Below, piece by piece: positions 51,501 to 59,822 of a stretch of 64,000 bases of DNA. The DNA lies in NCBI GenBank assembly GCA_963808725.1, contig CAWEGO010000002.1, forward strand, positions 1,550,001 through 1,614,000, read 5' to 3'. The translations under genes were made by a program, and so were the position numbers. The stretch is from JAHFUA01 sp963808725. GTDB taxonomy: Bacteria > Acidobacteriota > Terriglobia > Terriglobales > Acidobacteriaceae. Numbering within the stretch: position 1 is the stretch's first letter; every line of letters begins with the position of its first letter. A model generated the notes under the pieces. That model saw nothing but the letters and a program-made list of their open reading frames with translations. It did not search any database and was not told the origin of the DNA.

Positions 51501-51652
51501 TCGGCGACCTCAACGACACGAACAGCCGGGTGTCGCGCTTGAAGGCGGAGCCGCGCGATTACGGATTGCTGGCGGAGTTGAACACGCGTCCGCGGACCAC
51601 GTATCTGGCCGCGGTGCGCAATCCCAATCCGGAACTCGAGAAGAAGGGATAA
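48590..51652 (+). CDS. actB: Alternative complex III subunit B (molybdopterin-like plus Fe-S domains fused)
   Basis: About 1020 aa. At about residue 75 lies a twin-arginine signal (SRRDFLRLAGASLALAGLAGC), preceded by an unusual N-terminal extension typical of this family. The middle is molybdopterin oxidoreductase-like (VEGNPQHGASLGAADAHSQ, IIGGNPAYNAP), known in this family to bind no molybdenum. The last ~220 residues are a four-cluster ferredoxin-like domain (CVGCNACLVACQ, CMQCENAPCELVCP, CSNNCPY, CTYCIQRI, CQQACP). It is the fused B1-B2 subunit that carries electrons from the quinol site to the hemes. Confidence 0.93.
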   Translation: MMEHGSTKPSCKDAKLVKIAKHGARLDLAAIREKLSKATGPTYWRSLEELAEEPGFDDVLHREFPRLASEWPEGCSRRDFLRLAGASLALAGLAGCTKQPLEPIVPYVVQPERIVLGRPLYFATAFPVSGIARPIIVKSMEGHPIKVEGNPQHGASLGAADAHSQASVLGLYDPDRSQTISYNGTVRPWGTLQANMRAGLTQQQASGGAGLRFLTETVTSPTLASQIAAVLKQYPNAKWHQYEPVNRDNVKAGAQMAFGQVVDTIYHFDKAGVILSLDADFLSPTGLLGFQRYIRDFTSRRKMKPGVAMNRLYVVESTPSLTGVKADHRMPMRSSEIRAFARAIAEFHDLPSDTLYTLVVTREGRWVGPTAKDLRDHRGTSLVVVGDQQPPEVHALAHAMNQALGNVGTTVTYVDPVEANPVDQTASLKDLIADMDAGKVQMLAIIGGNPAYNAPVDLGFADKLSKVRLKIHLGMYQDETSGLCEWHVPEAHPLETWSDARAYDGTISIIQPLIAPLFAGRSAHEFMAAFTQQPEQSSYDVVRGYWRAQFKGTNFEATWRKWLHDGFIAGSESKPRTVSARPLEFPKVEHSVVEPEVVFQPDPSVYDGRWANNGWLQELPKPLTKLTWDNAVLMGPELVERMDLRTGNVVEVENRGRKVRGAVLVAPGQADDTITLAMGYGRTRAGNNGSRRGYSAFQVRTSDAPWIATGVKITPVGENYPLALTQNHQVIDNKTAIEETIKRAPVREATLAEFIANPRFAQEMKEEPASDDTLYPAYEYNEYKWGMSIDLNSCVGCNACLVACQAENNIAVVGKEQVIRERHMNWIRLDAYNEGDLANPRTVFQPVPCMQCENAPCELVCPVGATVHSSEGLNDMVYNRCVGTRYCSNNCPYKVRRFNFLLFSDWNTPTLKFLRNPDVTVRSRGVMEKCTYCIQRITRARIDAEKEQRKIRDGEIQTACQQACPGEAIIFGDLNDTNSRVSRLKAEPRDYGLLAELNTRPRTTYLAAVRNPNPELEKKG

Positions 51653-51654
51653 CG

Positions 51655-53040
51655 ATGGCAGAAGATCCCACCCAGGAAGCGTTGCGCACGGGCAAGGCGC
51701 CAGTGATTGCGCCCGGGTACACCTTTGCCACGGTGACCGACAAGATCAGCGCCATCGTGCTCTCGCGGCGCACCACGCTGGGCTGGGTGGTGGGATTCGG
51801 CATTGGCCTGCTCCTCACCATGCTGCTGTTGGTCGCGGTGACTTACCTGGTGGTGAAGGGCGTCGGCATCTGGGGCATCAACATTCCGGTAGCCTGGGGA
51901 TTCGCCATCGTGAACTTCGTCTGGTGGATCGGAATCGGTCACGCCGGCACGCTGATCTCCGCCATCCTGCTGCTGCTCAATCAGCCCTGGCGCAATTCCA
52001 TCAACCGCTTCGCCGAGGCCATGACGCTGTTCGCGGTGATGTGCGCAGGCCTGTTTCCGCTGCTGCACCTGGGCCGGCCGTGGCTGGCCTACTGGCTCTT
52101 CCCCTATCCCAACACCATGGACGTGTGGCCGCAGTTCCGCAGCCCGCTGGTGTGGGATGTGTTCGCGGTCTCGACCTATTTCACGGTTTCGCTGATGTTC
52201 TGGTACGTGGGCCTGATTCCCGACCTGGCCACGCTGCGCGACCGCTCGCAGAGCCGCTTGGCGCGCGCGGCCTACGGATTTCTGGCCATGGGCTGGCGGG
52301 GATCGGCGCGGCACTGGCAGCGCTACGAGACGGCTTACCTGCTGCTGGCCGGGCTGGCCACGCCGCTGGTGGTCTCGGTGCACACCGTGGTCAGCTTCGA
52401 TTTCGCCATCGCCATCCTGCCCGGCTGGCACACCACGATCTTCCCGCCGTATTTCGTGGCCGGCGCCATCTATTCCGGCTTTGCCATGGTGCTGGTGCTC
52501 GCCATCCCCATCCGCAAGTTCTACGGCTTGGGCGACATGATCACCATGCGCCACCTGGAGAACATGGCCAAGATCATGCTGGCCACCGGGCTGATCGTGG
52601 CCTACGGATACATCATCGAAGGCTTCATGGCCTGGTACGGCTCCGACGAATTCGATTTCTTCATGCTCAAGAACCGCATGTTCGGCCCTTACGCGCCGCT
52701 GTATTGGCTGCTGATCTCCTGCAACATCGTGTTGCCACAGGTGCTGTGGTCGCGGCGGGTGCGGCAGAGCGTAGGCGCGCTGTTCGGGATCTCGATCGTA
52801 ATTCTAATTGGCATGTGGCTGGAGCGCTTCATCATCGTGGTCACCAGCCTGCACCGCGACTTCCTCACTTCGTCCTGGGGCATGTATTACCCCACCAAGT
52901 GGGATTGGTTCACCTTCGTGGGCACCATCGGGTTCTTCGCGATGGCCATGTACCTGTTCATACGCTTCCTGCCCATGATTTCGATCTTCGAGATGCGCAC
53001 GCTGCTGCCGCAGGCCGAAGTGGAGGCGGAAGCGAAATGA
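51655..53040 (+). CDS. actC: Alternative complex III subunit C, NrfD-like quinol-site membrane protein
   Basis: A 461-aa protein with about ten hydrophobic segments, NrfD/PsrC type: WWIGIGHAGTLISAILLLL, VSVHTVVSFDFAIAILPGWH, GLGDMITMRHLENMAKI. It should bind and oxidise the quinol in the membrane. It starts two bases after the actB stop, and its last bases overlap actD by ATGA. Confidence 0.93.
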   Translation: MAEDPTQEALRTGKAPVIAPGYTFATVTDKISAIVLSRRTTLGWVVGFGIGLLLTMLLLVAVTYLVVKGVGIWGINIPVAWGFAIVNFVWWIGIGHAGTLISAILLLLNQPWRNSINRFAEAMTLFAVMCAGLFPLLHLGRPWLAYWLFPYPNTMDVWPQFRSPLVWDVFAVSTYFTVSLMFWYVGLIPDLATLRDRSQSRLARAAYGFLAMGWRGSARHWQRYETAYLLLAGLATPLVVSVHTVVSFDFAIAILPGWHTTIFPPYFVAGAIYSGFAMVLVLAIPIRKFYGLGDMITMRHLENMAKIMLATGLIVAYGYIIEGFMAWYGSDEFDFFMLKNRMFGPYAPLYWLLISCNIVLPQVLWSRRVRQSVGALFGISIVILIGMWLERFIIVVTSLHRDFLTSSWGMYYPTKWDWFTFVGTIGFFAMAMYLFIRFLPMISIFEMRTLLPQAEVEAEAK

Positions 53041-53573
53041 AGCGCGCGCCCATCTTCGGACTGATGGCGGAGTTCGATTCGCCGACCGATCTTTTGCTGG
53101 CGGCGCGCAAGGCCTACGCCGAGGGCTATCGCCGGATGGACGCGTACAGTCCCTTTCCGGTCGAAGAAGTGAGCGAGGCGATCGGCCACAAACGCAGCCG
53201 CATGCCGCTGGTGGTGCTGATAGGAGGGTTGCTGGGAGGCATCGGCGGATACCTGATGCAGTACTGGATTTCCGCGGTGAACTACCCCATCAATGTGGGC
53301 GGGCGGCCGTTGAATTCGTGGCCGGCATTCATCGTCATAACCTTTGAGATGACCATCCTGGGCGGGGCGCTTTTCGCCGTTTTCGGCATGCTGGCGCTGA
53401 ACCGGCTGCCCATGCCTTACCACCCGGTGTTCAATGTCGAGCGCTTCGCGTTCGCCAGCAAAGACCGGTTCTTCTTGTGCATTTATGCCAACGATCCCCG
53501 GTACGACCGCGCCCAGACCGAGAAATTCCTGCAGGGGTTGAATCCCAAGCAGGTGTCGGAGGTGCCGCATTAA
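53037..53573 (+). CDS. actD: Alternative complex III subunit D (DUF3341)
   Basis: A 178-aa protein with two central transmembrane helices (PLVVLIGGLLGGIGGYLMQYW, PAFIVITFEMTILGGALFAVFG) and a DUF3341 pattern (GLMAEFDSPTDLLLAARKAYAEGY, RMDAYSPFPVEEV). It is an accessory membrane subunit without cofactor. ATGA overlap with actC shows coupling. Confidence 0.92.
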   Translation: MKRAPIFGLMAEFDSPTDLLLAARKAYAEGYRRMDAYSPFPVEEVSEAIGHKRSRMPLVVLIGGLLGGIGGYLMQYWISAVNYPINVGGRPLNSWPAFIVITFEMTILGGALFAVFGMLALNRLPMPYHPVFNVERFAFASKDRFFLCIYANDPRYDRAQTEKFLQGLNPKQVSEVPH

Positions 53574-53592
53574 AGCGCTTCCCTGCACAAAT

Positions 53593-53731
53593 TGTCATCC
53601 CGAGCGACGCGCGACGAAGCGCAGCGCAGGAGGGCGAGTCGAGGGACCTTGGGTTGTCCGCGCGAAAAACGCAAGGCCCCTCGACTTGCGCTGGCTCGGG
53701 ATGCTCGCTCGCGCTTCGCTCGGGATGACAA
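53593..53731. repeat. Interspersed inverted-repeat element, copy C (overlaps actE start)
   Basis: Left end TGTCATCCCGAGCGACGCGCG; right end CGCGCTTCGCTCGGGATGACA, with internal inverted parts GTCGAGGGACCTT and AAGGCCCCTCGAC. The right end contains the start codon region of actE (ATG 53701 and 53725). Confidence 0.8.
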
Positions 53732-54387
53732 TCGTTTTGTTTTTCCTCGCCGGCTGCCGCCAGGACATGCACAACCAGCCCAAGTTCAAGCCACTGCGCG
53801 TCAGCGAGTTCTTTCCCGACGGACGTTCCGCCCGCCCGCTGGTGGCGGGCACGGTGGATCGCAGCGAAATCAACGAAGACCCCGCCTACGTGACCGGCCT
53901 AGAGAATCTCCAGCCAGTCACGACATTGCCTTTCCCGGTGACACGGCAAGTGCTGGAGCGCGGGCGCGAGCGGTTCAACATTTATTGCATGCCGTGCCAC
54001 GGCGAGCTTGCGGACGGCAACGGTATGGTGGCCCAGCGCGGATATCTGCATCCGCCCAGCTTCCACGACGAGCGCCTGCGCCAGGCGCCGGTGGGACATT
54101 TCTTCAACGTCATCACCAACGGCCTCGGTGGCATGCCCGACTACGCGGAGCAGGTCGCGGTCGACGATCGCTGGAAGATCATTGCCTACATCCGCGCGCT
54201 GCAGTTGAGCCAGCACGCGGCCGTGGCCGATGTGCCCGCCGACATTCGCGGCCAGCTTGGACAGCCGATGCCGCCCAGCACCGAAGGCATCACCGGCAAG
54301 ACGGGTGTGAAAGGGATGGCGCCGCCAGAGCCGCGCCAACTGCCGCCGCAAACCGGCGTGCCGGAAAGGCCGGAGGTAAAGCGGTGA
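53701..54387 (+). CDS. actE: Alternative complex III subunit E, monoheme cytochrome c lipoprotein
   Basis: About 228 aa (start 53701: MLARASLGMTIVLFFLAGC, a normal lipoprotein signal; 53725 would give a signal without positive charge). After the lipobox Cys comes a long loop, then a heme site CMPCH in FNIYCMPCHGELADGNGM, and a Met ligand region NGLGGMPDYA. The N-terminal codons lie in the right end of the repeat element, so part of the signal peptide is encoded by repeat sequence. It accepts electrons from ActA and likely hands them to the oxidase. Confidence 0.88.
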   Translation: MLARASLGMTIVLFFLAGCRQDMHNQPKFKPLRVSEFFPDGRSARPLVAGTVDRSEINEDPAYVTGLENLQPVTTLPFPVTRQVLERGRERFNIYCMPCHGELADGNGMVAQRGYLHPPSFHDERLRQAPVGHFFNVITNGLGGMPDYAEQVAVDDRWKIIAYIRALQLSQHAAVADVPADIRGQLGQPMPPSTEGITGKTGVKGMAPPEPRQLPPQTGVPERPEVKR

Positions 54388-55592
54388 GCTACGCTCCCAC
54401 AACCCTGCCGTATCCCGCGCCGCCGGGGCTGGACCGCATTCAGCGGCGCTCGCTGGTGATCGGCGTGGTGTTCCTGGCTGGGGCGGTGATTGCGGCCGTC
54501 GCGGGGCACAGCCCCACCCAGTTCTTCCGCTCCTATCTTTTGGGATACGTCTGGTGGCTGGGCCTTTCGCTGGGATGCCTGGCGGTCTTGATGATGCAGT
54601 ACCTGGCCGGAGGGTTATGGGGATTCGTGATCCGGCGTCCGCTGGAAGCGGCCCTGCGCGTCGTCCCGCTGCTGGCGGTGATGTTTGTGCCGCTGATCCT
54701 GGGAATCCCGTACCTCTACGTGTGGGATCATCGCGAGGTGGTGCAGCACGACGCCAAGCTCCCGCACCAGTTGCAGTATCTCCAAGAGCCGTGGTTCATT
54801 GCCCGCGCCGTAATCTACTTCCTGGCCTGGATCTTGCTGGCCTATCTGTTGAACCGCTGGTCGGCGGCGCAGGACGCGAGCGGCGATCCTCTGCCCCGAC
54901 GGCGGCTGCAGCGCCTCAGCGGGCCGGGATTGGTGATCTACGGCCTGACCGTGACCTTTGCCTCGTTCGACTGGCTGATGTCGCTGGACCCGCACTGGTT
55001 TTCGACCGTCTATCCGCTGATTCTGATATCCGGGCAAATGCTGGCGGCGCTTTCGTTCTGTGCCGCCATGCTGTTCCTGCTGGCGCAGCACCCGCCCATG
55101 TCGGAGATCGTGCAGGAGAAGCACCTGCACAGCCTGGGCAAGATGATGCTGGCCTTCGTTATGCTCTGGGCCTACACCTCGTACTCGCAACTGGTAATCA
55201 TCTGGGCCGGCAATGAGCCGGACGAGATCTCCTGGTACCTGCACCGCCTGAACACCGGCTGGAAGTACGTGGCGCTGGGGCTGGTAGTGTTTCACTTTGC
55301 GGTGCCGTTCGCGCTGCTGCTCTCGCGCGACCTGAAGCGGGATGCCCGCCGCCTGGCGCGGGTGGCCATCCTGCTGGTGCTGGTGCGGTACCTCGACCTG
55401 CTGTTCTGGATCGCGCCCAACGCGCTGCCCCGCCACCCGCACGGGTTGCCCTTCCAGTGGATGGACATCGTGGTGCCGATCGGCATCGGCGGCATCTGGA
55501 TGGCGGCCTTTGTGTGGGCGCTGCGCCAGCGGCCGCTGCTTGCGCTCCACGACCAACGTTTTGAAGAAGTGGTGGGACATGCCTCCAAGTGA
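54384..55592 (+). CDS. actF: Alternative complex III subunit F, second NrfD-like membrane protein
   Basis: A 402-aa protein with about ten helices. Start GTG 54384 overlaps the actE stop (GTGA). Marks: YAGHSPTQFFRSYLLG-like first loop (GHSPTQFFRSYLLGYVWWLG), TFASFDWLMSLDPHWFSTVYP, KMMLAFVMLWAYTSYSQLVI. It is the second quinol/proton-related membrane subunit of the complex. Confidence 0.92.
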   Translation: MSYAPTTLPYPAPPGLDRIQRRSLVIGVVFLAGAVIAAVAGHSPTQFFRSYLLGYVWWLGLSLGCLAVLMMQYLAGGLWGFVIRRPLEAALRVVPLLAVMFVPLILGIPYLYVWDHREVVQHDAKLPHQLQYLQEPWFIARAVIYFLAWILLAYLLNRWSAAQDASGDPLPRRRLQRLSGPGLVIYGLTVTFASFDWLMSLDPHWFSTVYPLILISGQMLAALSFCAAMLFLLAQHPPMSEIVQEKHLHSLGKMMLAFVMLWAYTSYSQLVIIWAGNEPDEISWYLHRLNTGWKYVALGLVVFHFAVPFALLLSRDLKRDARRLARVAILLVLVRYLDLLFWIAPNALPRHPHGLPFQWMDIVVPIGIGGIWMAAFVWALRQRPLLALHDQRFEEVVGHASK

Positions 55593-56085
55593 GCCTGAAA
55601 TCCGAGAAGAAGATGTGCGCAACCCCGGAGTGAGCTACGAACCGCGCCAGCCGGATTTGCGCGTAGTGCTGGCGTTCCTGGCCGCGCTGGCCTTGGCGAC
55701 GGTGATGGTGCTGCTGGTGCTCTGGGGGATGTTCAGCCACCTGCGAGCCAAGGCAGCGCAGCAGGGGCCGTTACCCAGCCCGCGAATGTTCACTTCGCCA
55801 CCAAACGTGCCGCCGCCGCAGCTTCAGCCCGATCCGGTGGCCGATTACAACGTGTACCGCTTGTCCGCCACGGAGACGCTGAACAGCTATGGCTGGGTGG
55901 ACCAGAAGGCGGGGGTCGCGCGCATTCCCATCGACAAGGCAATGGACTTGGTGGCCGAACGCGGACTGCCATGGAAGGCTCCAGGAACCGGGCCTGCGCC
56001 CACGGCGCCGAATCCGAACCCGGCTGCGGGACCGATGCCGGGCGCCTCGCGGGCGCAAGGAGACTTGAGCAAGACAAGGAAGTAG
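55579..56085 (+). CDS. Small single-helix protein between actF and sco
   Basis: A 168-aa protein: a charged N-terminus, one helix (VVLAFLAALALATVMVLLVLWGMF) and a Pro-rich periplasmic part with ETLNSYGWVDQKAGVARIPIDKAMDLV, a conserved-looking motif; the tail is Pro/Gly-rich. I do not recognise a named family; similar proteins sit in act/cox clusters and may help assembly of the oxidase. ATG 55579 overlaps the end of actF by 14 bases. Confidence 0.7.
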   Translation: MPPSEPEIREEDVRNPGVSYEPRQPDLRVVLAFLAALALATVMVLLVLWGMFSHLRAKAAQQGPLPSPRMFTSPPNVPPPQLQPDPVADYNVYRLSATETLNSYGWVDQKAGVARIPIDKAMDLVAERGLPWKAPGTGPAPTAPNPNPAAGPMPGASRAQGDLSKTRK

Positions 56086-56161
56086 ATGCTATGGAAGCTG
56101 TGAATCGCAGTCTTCATTTCGCCAAGCGGGTACAGATTGATAAGAAGTGTACTCGTTACAC

Positions 56162-56298
56162 TGTCATGCTGAGCGAGTGCGGACGGGTTTTGCCCGCACG
56201 AGTCGAAGCACCCCTATCCGCTCGACATTTATCGGGTAGGGGTCCCTCGACTCGCGCTCCGCTCGCTGGCTCGCGGCGCACTTCGCTCGGGATGACAA
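56162..56298. repeat. Interspersed inverted-repeat element, copy D (overlaps sco start)
   Basis: Left end TGTCATGCTGAGCGAGTGCGG, right end GCACTTCGCTCGGGATGACA, inner inverted parts GTCGAAGCACCCCTA and TAGGGGTCCCTCGAC. The right end contains ATG 56292, the first codon of the SCO-like gene. Confidence 0.8.
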
Positions 56299-57173
56299 TT
56301 CGTGAGAGCGTTGTGAAGGCCATCGCCGCAGCGCTCGTCTGCGCCGCAGCGCCGCTCTGGGCCCAGTACATGCACGAACCCAAGCAGGCTCTGACGCAGA
56401 ACACGCCCATCCCCATCCTGCGAGAGGTGGGCATCGACCAGCGCATCGGCCAGCAGCTTCCGCTCGATCTCCTCTTCCGCGACGAGACCGGCAAGAGCGT
56501 TCCGCTGCGCAACTACTTCGGCCAGCGCCCGGTGTTGCTTACGCTGGTTTATTACCAGTGTCCGATGCTGTGCTCGCAGGTGTTGAACGGGGTGGTCGGC
56601 GGCGTGCTGCCGCTGAAGTGGAGCGTGGGGCGCGACTTCGACATCGTGACCGTCAGCTTCGATCCGCGGGACACGCCCGCGGCCGCCACCGAGCAGCGGG
56701 ATATGTATCTAAGGCGTTATGGCCGCGCCGGCGCGGAGAAAGGCTGGCACTTCCTCACCGGCGACACGCCGGAGATCGAGGCGCTCACCAAGGCGGTGGG
56801 TTTCCGCTATGCCTGGGACCCGAAGATCCAGCAGTACGCTCACGCCAGCGGCATCATGGTGGCGACGCCGGAAGGCAAGCTCTCTCATTATTTATATGGC
56901 ATCGAATACACGCCCAAGGACCTGCGGCTGGCGCTGGTGGAGGCATCGCAGGGGAAACTGGGCAACGTAGTGGACCAGATCGTGCTGTACTGCTACCACT
57001 ACGATCCGGCCACCGGCAAGTACGGCGCTGTGGTAACTAACATGCTCCGCTTGGGTGGCGGGCTGACGTTGCTGCTGCTGGGCGGATTCCTGGCGCTGGC
57101 GTGGCGGCGCGACCTGCGTGTGAAGGCAGCGGTGGCGGCGCGCCAGCCCAAATCTCCCGGACGGGCCGCCTGA
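56292..57173 (+). CDS. SCO1/SenC-family copper chaperone-like protein
   Basis: A 293-aa protein: signal peptide MTIRESVVKAIAAALVCAAA, a thioredoxin-like domain with the copper motif YQCPMLCSQVLN (C-x3-C) and the later His in YAHASGIMVATPEG, and a C-terminal membrane anchor (GLTLLLLGGFLALAWRRD). It helps build CuA of the oxidase subunit encoded next. The start codon comes from a repeat end (TCGGGATGACAAT). No other in-frame start gives a better signal peptide. Confidence 0.88.
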   Translation: MTIRESVVKAIAAALVCAAAPLWAQYMHEPKQALTQNTPIPILREVGIDQRIGQQLPLDLLFRDETGKSVPLRNYFGQRPVLLTLVYYQCPMLCSQVLNGVVGGVLPLKWSVGRDFDIVTVSFDPRDTPAAATEQRDMYLRRYGRAGAEKGWHFLTGDTPEIEALTKAVGFRYAWDPKIQQYAHASGIMVATPEGKLSHYLYGIEYTPKDLRLALVEASQGKLGNVVDQIVLYCYHYDPATGKYGAVVTNMLRLGGGLTLLLLGGFLALAWRRDLRVKAAVAARQPKSPGRAA

Positions 57174-57174
57174 T

Positions 57175-58194
57175 ATGTGGACTAACTTCCCATTGTTTCC
57201 GGTGAGGGCCTCGAACTTTGCCGACAAAGTCGACCCGCTCTATCTCTTTCTGGTCGCGGTCACGGTTTTCTTCAGCGTCGGGATTTTTCTGACCATCGCA
57301 GTGTTCGCCATCAAATATCGGCGGTCGGTCCACCCCAAGGCGGAGCAGATCGAAGGCTCGCTGGCGGTGGAAGCTACCTGGTCGATCATCCCGCTAGTTA
57401 TAGCCCTGTTCATCTTCGTCTGGGGCGCGGAGGTGTACTTCAGCTACGGCGCGCCGCCCAAGAACGCGCTGCGCGTCTACGGCACCGCCAAGCAGTGGAT
57501 GTGGAAGTTCGAGCACGCGGACGGCCAGCGCGAGATCAACGAGCTGCATGTGCCGCTGGGCCAGGATGTCGCGGTCACGCTGATTTCGCAGGACGTCATC
57601 CACAGCTTTTACGTGCCCGCGTTCCGGGTGAAGATGGACGTGCTACCCAACCGCTATCGCACGGTGTGGTTCCGGGCGACGCGCACCGGCACTTATCACC
57701 TTTTCTGCGCCGAGTACTGCGGCACCTCGCACTCGGGCATGATCGGCTGGGTGATAGTGATGGAACCAGCGGATTATGAGGCTTGGCTGGCTTCGGGCGG
57801 GGAAGGGTCGCTCGCTTCCTCGGGCGAAAAGCTGTTCCGCCACTTCGGTTGCATCAGTTGCCATCGCTCCGACAAGGGCGCGCGCGGTCCCGACCTGGCC
57901 GGCCTGTATGGCCGGGAGATCCACTTCCAGGATGGCACCACGGGCGTCGCCGACGAGAACTACATTCGCTACCGGATCCTCGGGCCTCGGCCTCCGGGCA
58001 AACTGGTGGCCGGGTGGCAGCAAATCATGCCGGTTTTCCAGGGACAGGTGAACGAAGAAGAGATGCTGGAACTTATCGCCTACATCAAGTCGCTGCAGCA
58101 GAATCCGCTGAACGTGAATCCCAACGCTCCCATCCCGGATGAGGAGCAGCGCAAACGCAATCCCCAGGTGGAACCACAGGTGATCCGACCATGA
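57175..58194 (+). CDS. coxB: Cytochrome c oxidase subunit II with fused cytochrome c (caa3 type)
   Basis: A 339-aa protein. Two N-terminal helices, a CuA domain with H...CAEYCGTSHSGM (two Cys, His, Met ligands) and then a C-terminal cytochrome c domain with CISCH and GPDLAGLYGR. It accepts electrons from complex III and passes them to subunit I. The ATG overlaps the preceding stop region by one base and it overlaps coxA by ATGA. Confidence 0.94.
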   Translation: MWTNFPLFPVRASNFADKVDPLYLFLVAVTVFFSVGIFLTIAVFAIKYRRSVHPKAEQIEGSLAVEATWSIIPLVIALFIFVWGAEVYFSYGAPPKNALRVYGTAKQWMWKFEHADGQREINELHVPLGQDVAVTLISQDVIHSFYVPAFRVKMDVLPNRYRTVWFRATRTGTYHLFCAEYCGTSHSGMIGWVIVMEPADYEAWLASGGEGSLASSGEKLFRHFGCISCHRSDKGARGPDLAGLYGREIHFQDGTTGVADENYIRYRILGPRPPGKLVAGWQQIMPVFQGQVNEEEMLELIAYIKSLQQNPLNVNPNAPIPDEEQRKRNPQVEPQVIRP

Positions 58195-59822
58195 GCGCCG
58201 CACCCGCTGCCGCCGTCGAACCGTGCGAGCACTACCTGAATGTGGATTACGGTATCCGCTCGTGGCTGCTTACCACCGATCACAAACGCATCGCCATCCT
58301 GTACATGATGTCGATCACGGTCATGTTCTTCATCGGCGGCTTCTTCGCCACGCTGATCCGCCTTAACCTGATGACCCCAACCGGCGACCTGGTGAGCTCG
58401 GACACCTACAACAAGCTGTTCACCATGCACGGGATCGTGATGATCTTCTTTTTCCTGATCCCGTCGGTGCCGGCGGTGATCGGCAATTTCGTGCTGCCCA
58501 TGATGGTGGGCGCGCGCGATATGGCCTTCCCCAAGATCAACCTGCTGAGCTGGTACCTCTACGTGATTGGCGCGGGGATCACGCTATACTGCATCACGAT
58601 CGGCGGGGTGGACACCGGCTGGACCTTCTATACGCCGTTCAGCACGACATACTCCAACAGCTATGTTTTCGGCTCGATTGTGGGCATCCTCTTCGCCGGG
58701 TTCTCGTCCATCTTCACCGGGCTGAACTTTATCGCCACCATCCACAAGCTGCGCGCTCCGGGGCTGACTTGGCGGCGTATGCAACTGTTCCTCTGGTCCA
58801 ACTACGCCACTGCGGTCATCATGATCCTAGGAACGCCGGTGGTGGCCATCGCGCTCATCCTGGTGGCGGTGGAGCGGGTGTGGCACATCGGCATCTTCAA
58901 CCCCGCGCTGGGCGGCGATCCGGTGCTATTCCAGCACTTGTTCTGGTTCTACTCTCATCCCGCGGTGTACATCATGGTGCTGCCGGCGATGGGAGTGGTC
59001 AGCGAACTGGTAACGACGTTTTCCCGCAAGCGCGTCTTCGGCTATGAATTCGTAGCTGCCGCATCGATTGCCATCGCCGTGTTCGGCTTCCTGGTGTGGG
59101 GCCACCACATGTTCGTGGCCGGAATCTCCCTCTACTCGGCTCTGCTTTTTTCCGTGATGAGCTACCTGGTGGCCATCCCTTCGGCGATCAAAGTATTCAA
59201 CTGGACCGCTACCTTATATAAGGGAGCGATCTCCTACCGCACGCCCATGCTCTACGCCTTCGGCTTCATCGGCCTGTTTACCATAGGCGGGCTGACGGGA
59301 TTGTTCGTCGCAGCGCTGGGCGTGGACATCCACGTCACCGACACCTATTTCGTGGTCGCCCACTTCCACTACATCATGGTGGGCGGAACGGTGATGGCCT
59401 ACCTGGGCGCCATCCATTACTGGTGGCCGAAGATGTTCGGGCGGATGTATCCCGAAGGCTGGGCCAAGCTCTCGGCGGGCATCATCTTCATCGGCTTCAA
59501 TGTCACCTTTTTCCCGCAGTTCCTGCTGGGATACCTGGGGATGCCGCGGCGCTATCACGCCTACGCTCCGGAGTTCCAGGTGTTGAACGTGATGTCCACG
59601 GCGGGCGCGTCCATCCTGGCGGTGGGATATCTGCTGCCGCTGATCTACCTGATCTGGTCGCTGCGCTACGGCGAGATCGCGCCCGCGAATCCGTGGGGCT
59701 CGACCGGCCTTGAGTGGCAGACCACGTCGCCACCGCCGACGCACAATTTTGAGGAGACTCCTGTCGTGACCGAAGAGGCCTACGCCTACGACAAGCATCC
59801 GGAGATGGAATTTGTCGCCTAG
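58191..59822 (+). CDS. coxA: Cytochrome c oxidase subunit I (A2-type heme-copper oxidase)
   Basis: A 543-aa protein with about 12-13 helices. Heme ligands: MHGIVMIFFF (low-spin heme), CuB ligands in WFYSHPAVYIMVLPAMGVVSE and WGHHMFVAG, and AHFHYIMVGG for both hemes. The YSHPAVY motif, instead of GHPEVY, marks the A2 subfamily, in which the proton route uses a Tyr-Ser pair. It reduces O2 to water and pumps protons. Its 3' end overlaps coxC by 11 bases. Confidence 0.95.
   Translation: MSAAPAAAVEPCEHYLNVDYGIRSWLLTTDHKRIAILYMMSITVMFFIGGFFATLIRLNLMTPTGDLVSSDTYNKLFTMHGIVMIFFFLIPSVPAVIGNFVLPMMVGARDMAFPKINLLSWYLYVIGAGITLYCITIGGVDTGWTFYTPFSTTYSNSYVFGSIVGILFAGFSSIFTGLNFIATIHKLRAPGLTWRRMQLFLWSNYATAVIMILGTPVVAIALILVAVERVWHIGIFNPALGGDPVLFQHLFWFYSHPAVYIMVLPAMGVVSELVTTFSRKRVFGYEFVAAASIAIAVFGFLVWGHHMFVAGISLYSALLFSVMSYLVAIPSAIKVFNWTATLYKGAISYRTPMLYAFGFIGLFTIGGLTGLFVAALGVDIHVTDTYFVVAHFHYIMVGGTVMAYLGAIHYWWPKMFGRMYPEGWAKLSAGIIFIGFNVTFFPQFLLGYLGMPRRYHAYAPEFQVLNVMSTAGASILAVGYLLPLIYLIWSLRYGEIAPANPWGSTGLEWQTTSPPPTHNFEETPVVTEEAYAYDKHPEMEFVA

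Noticed and set aside
51924..53573. A 549-aa frame over actC
   Set aside because: It is an out-of-frame reading of actC that joins the actD frame by chance; actC and actD are supported by membrane helices and an ATGA overlap.
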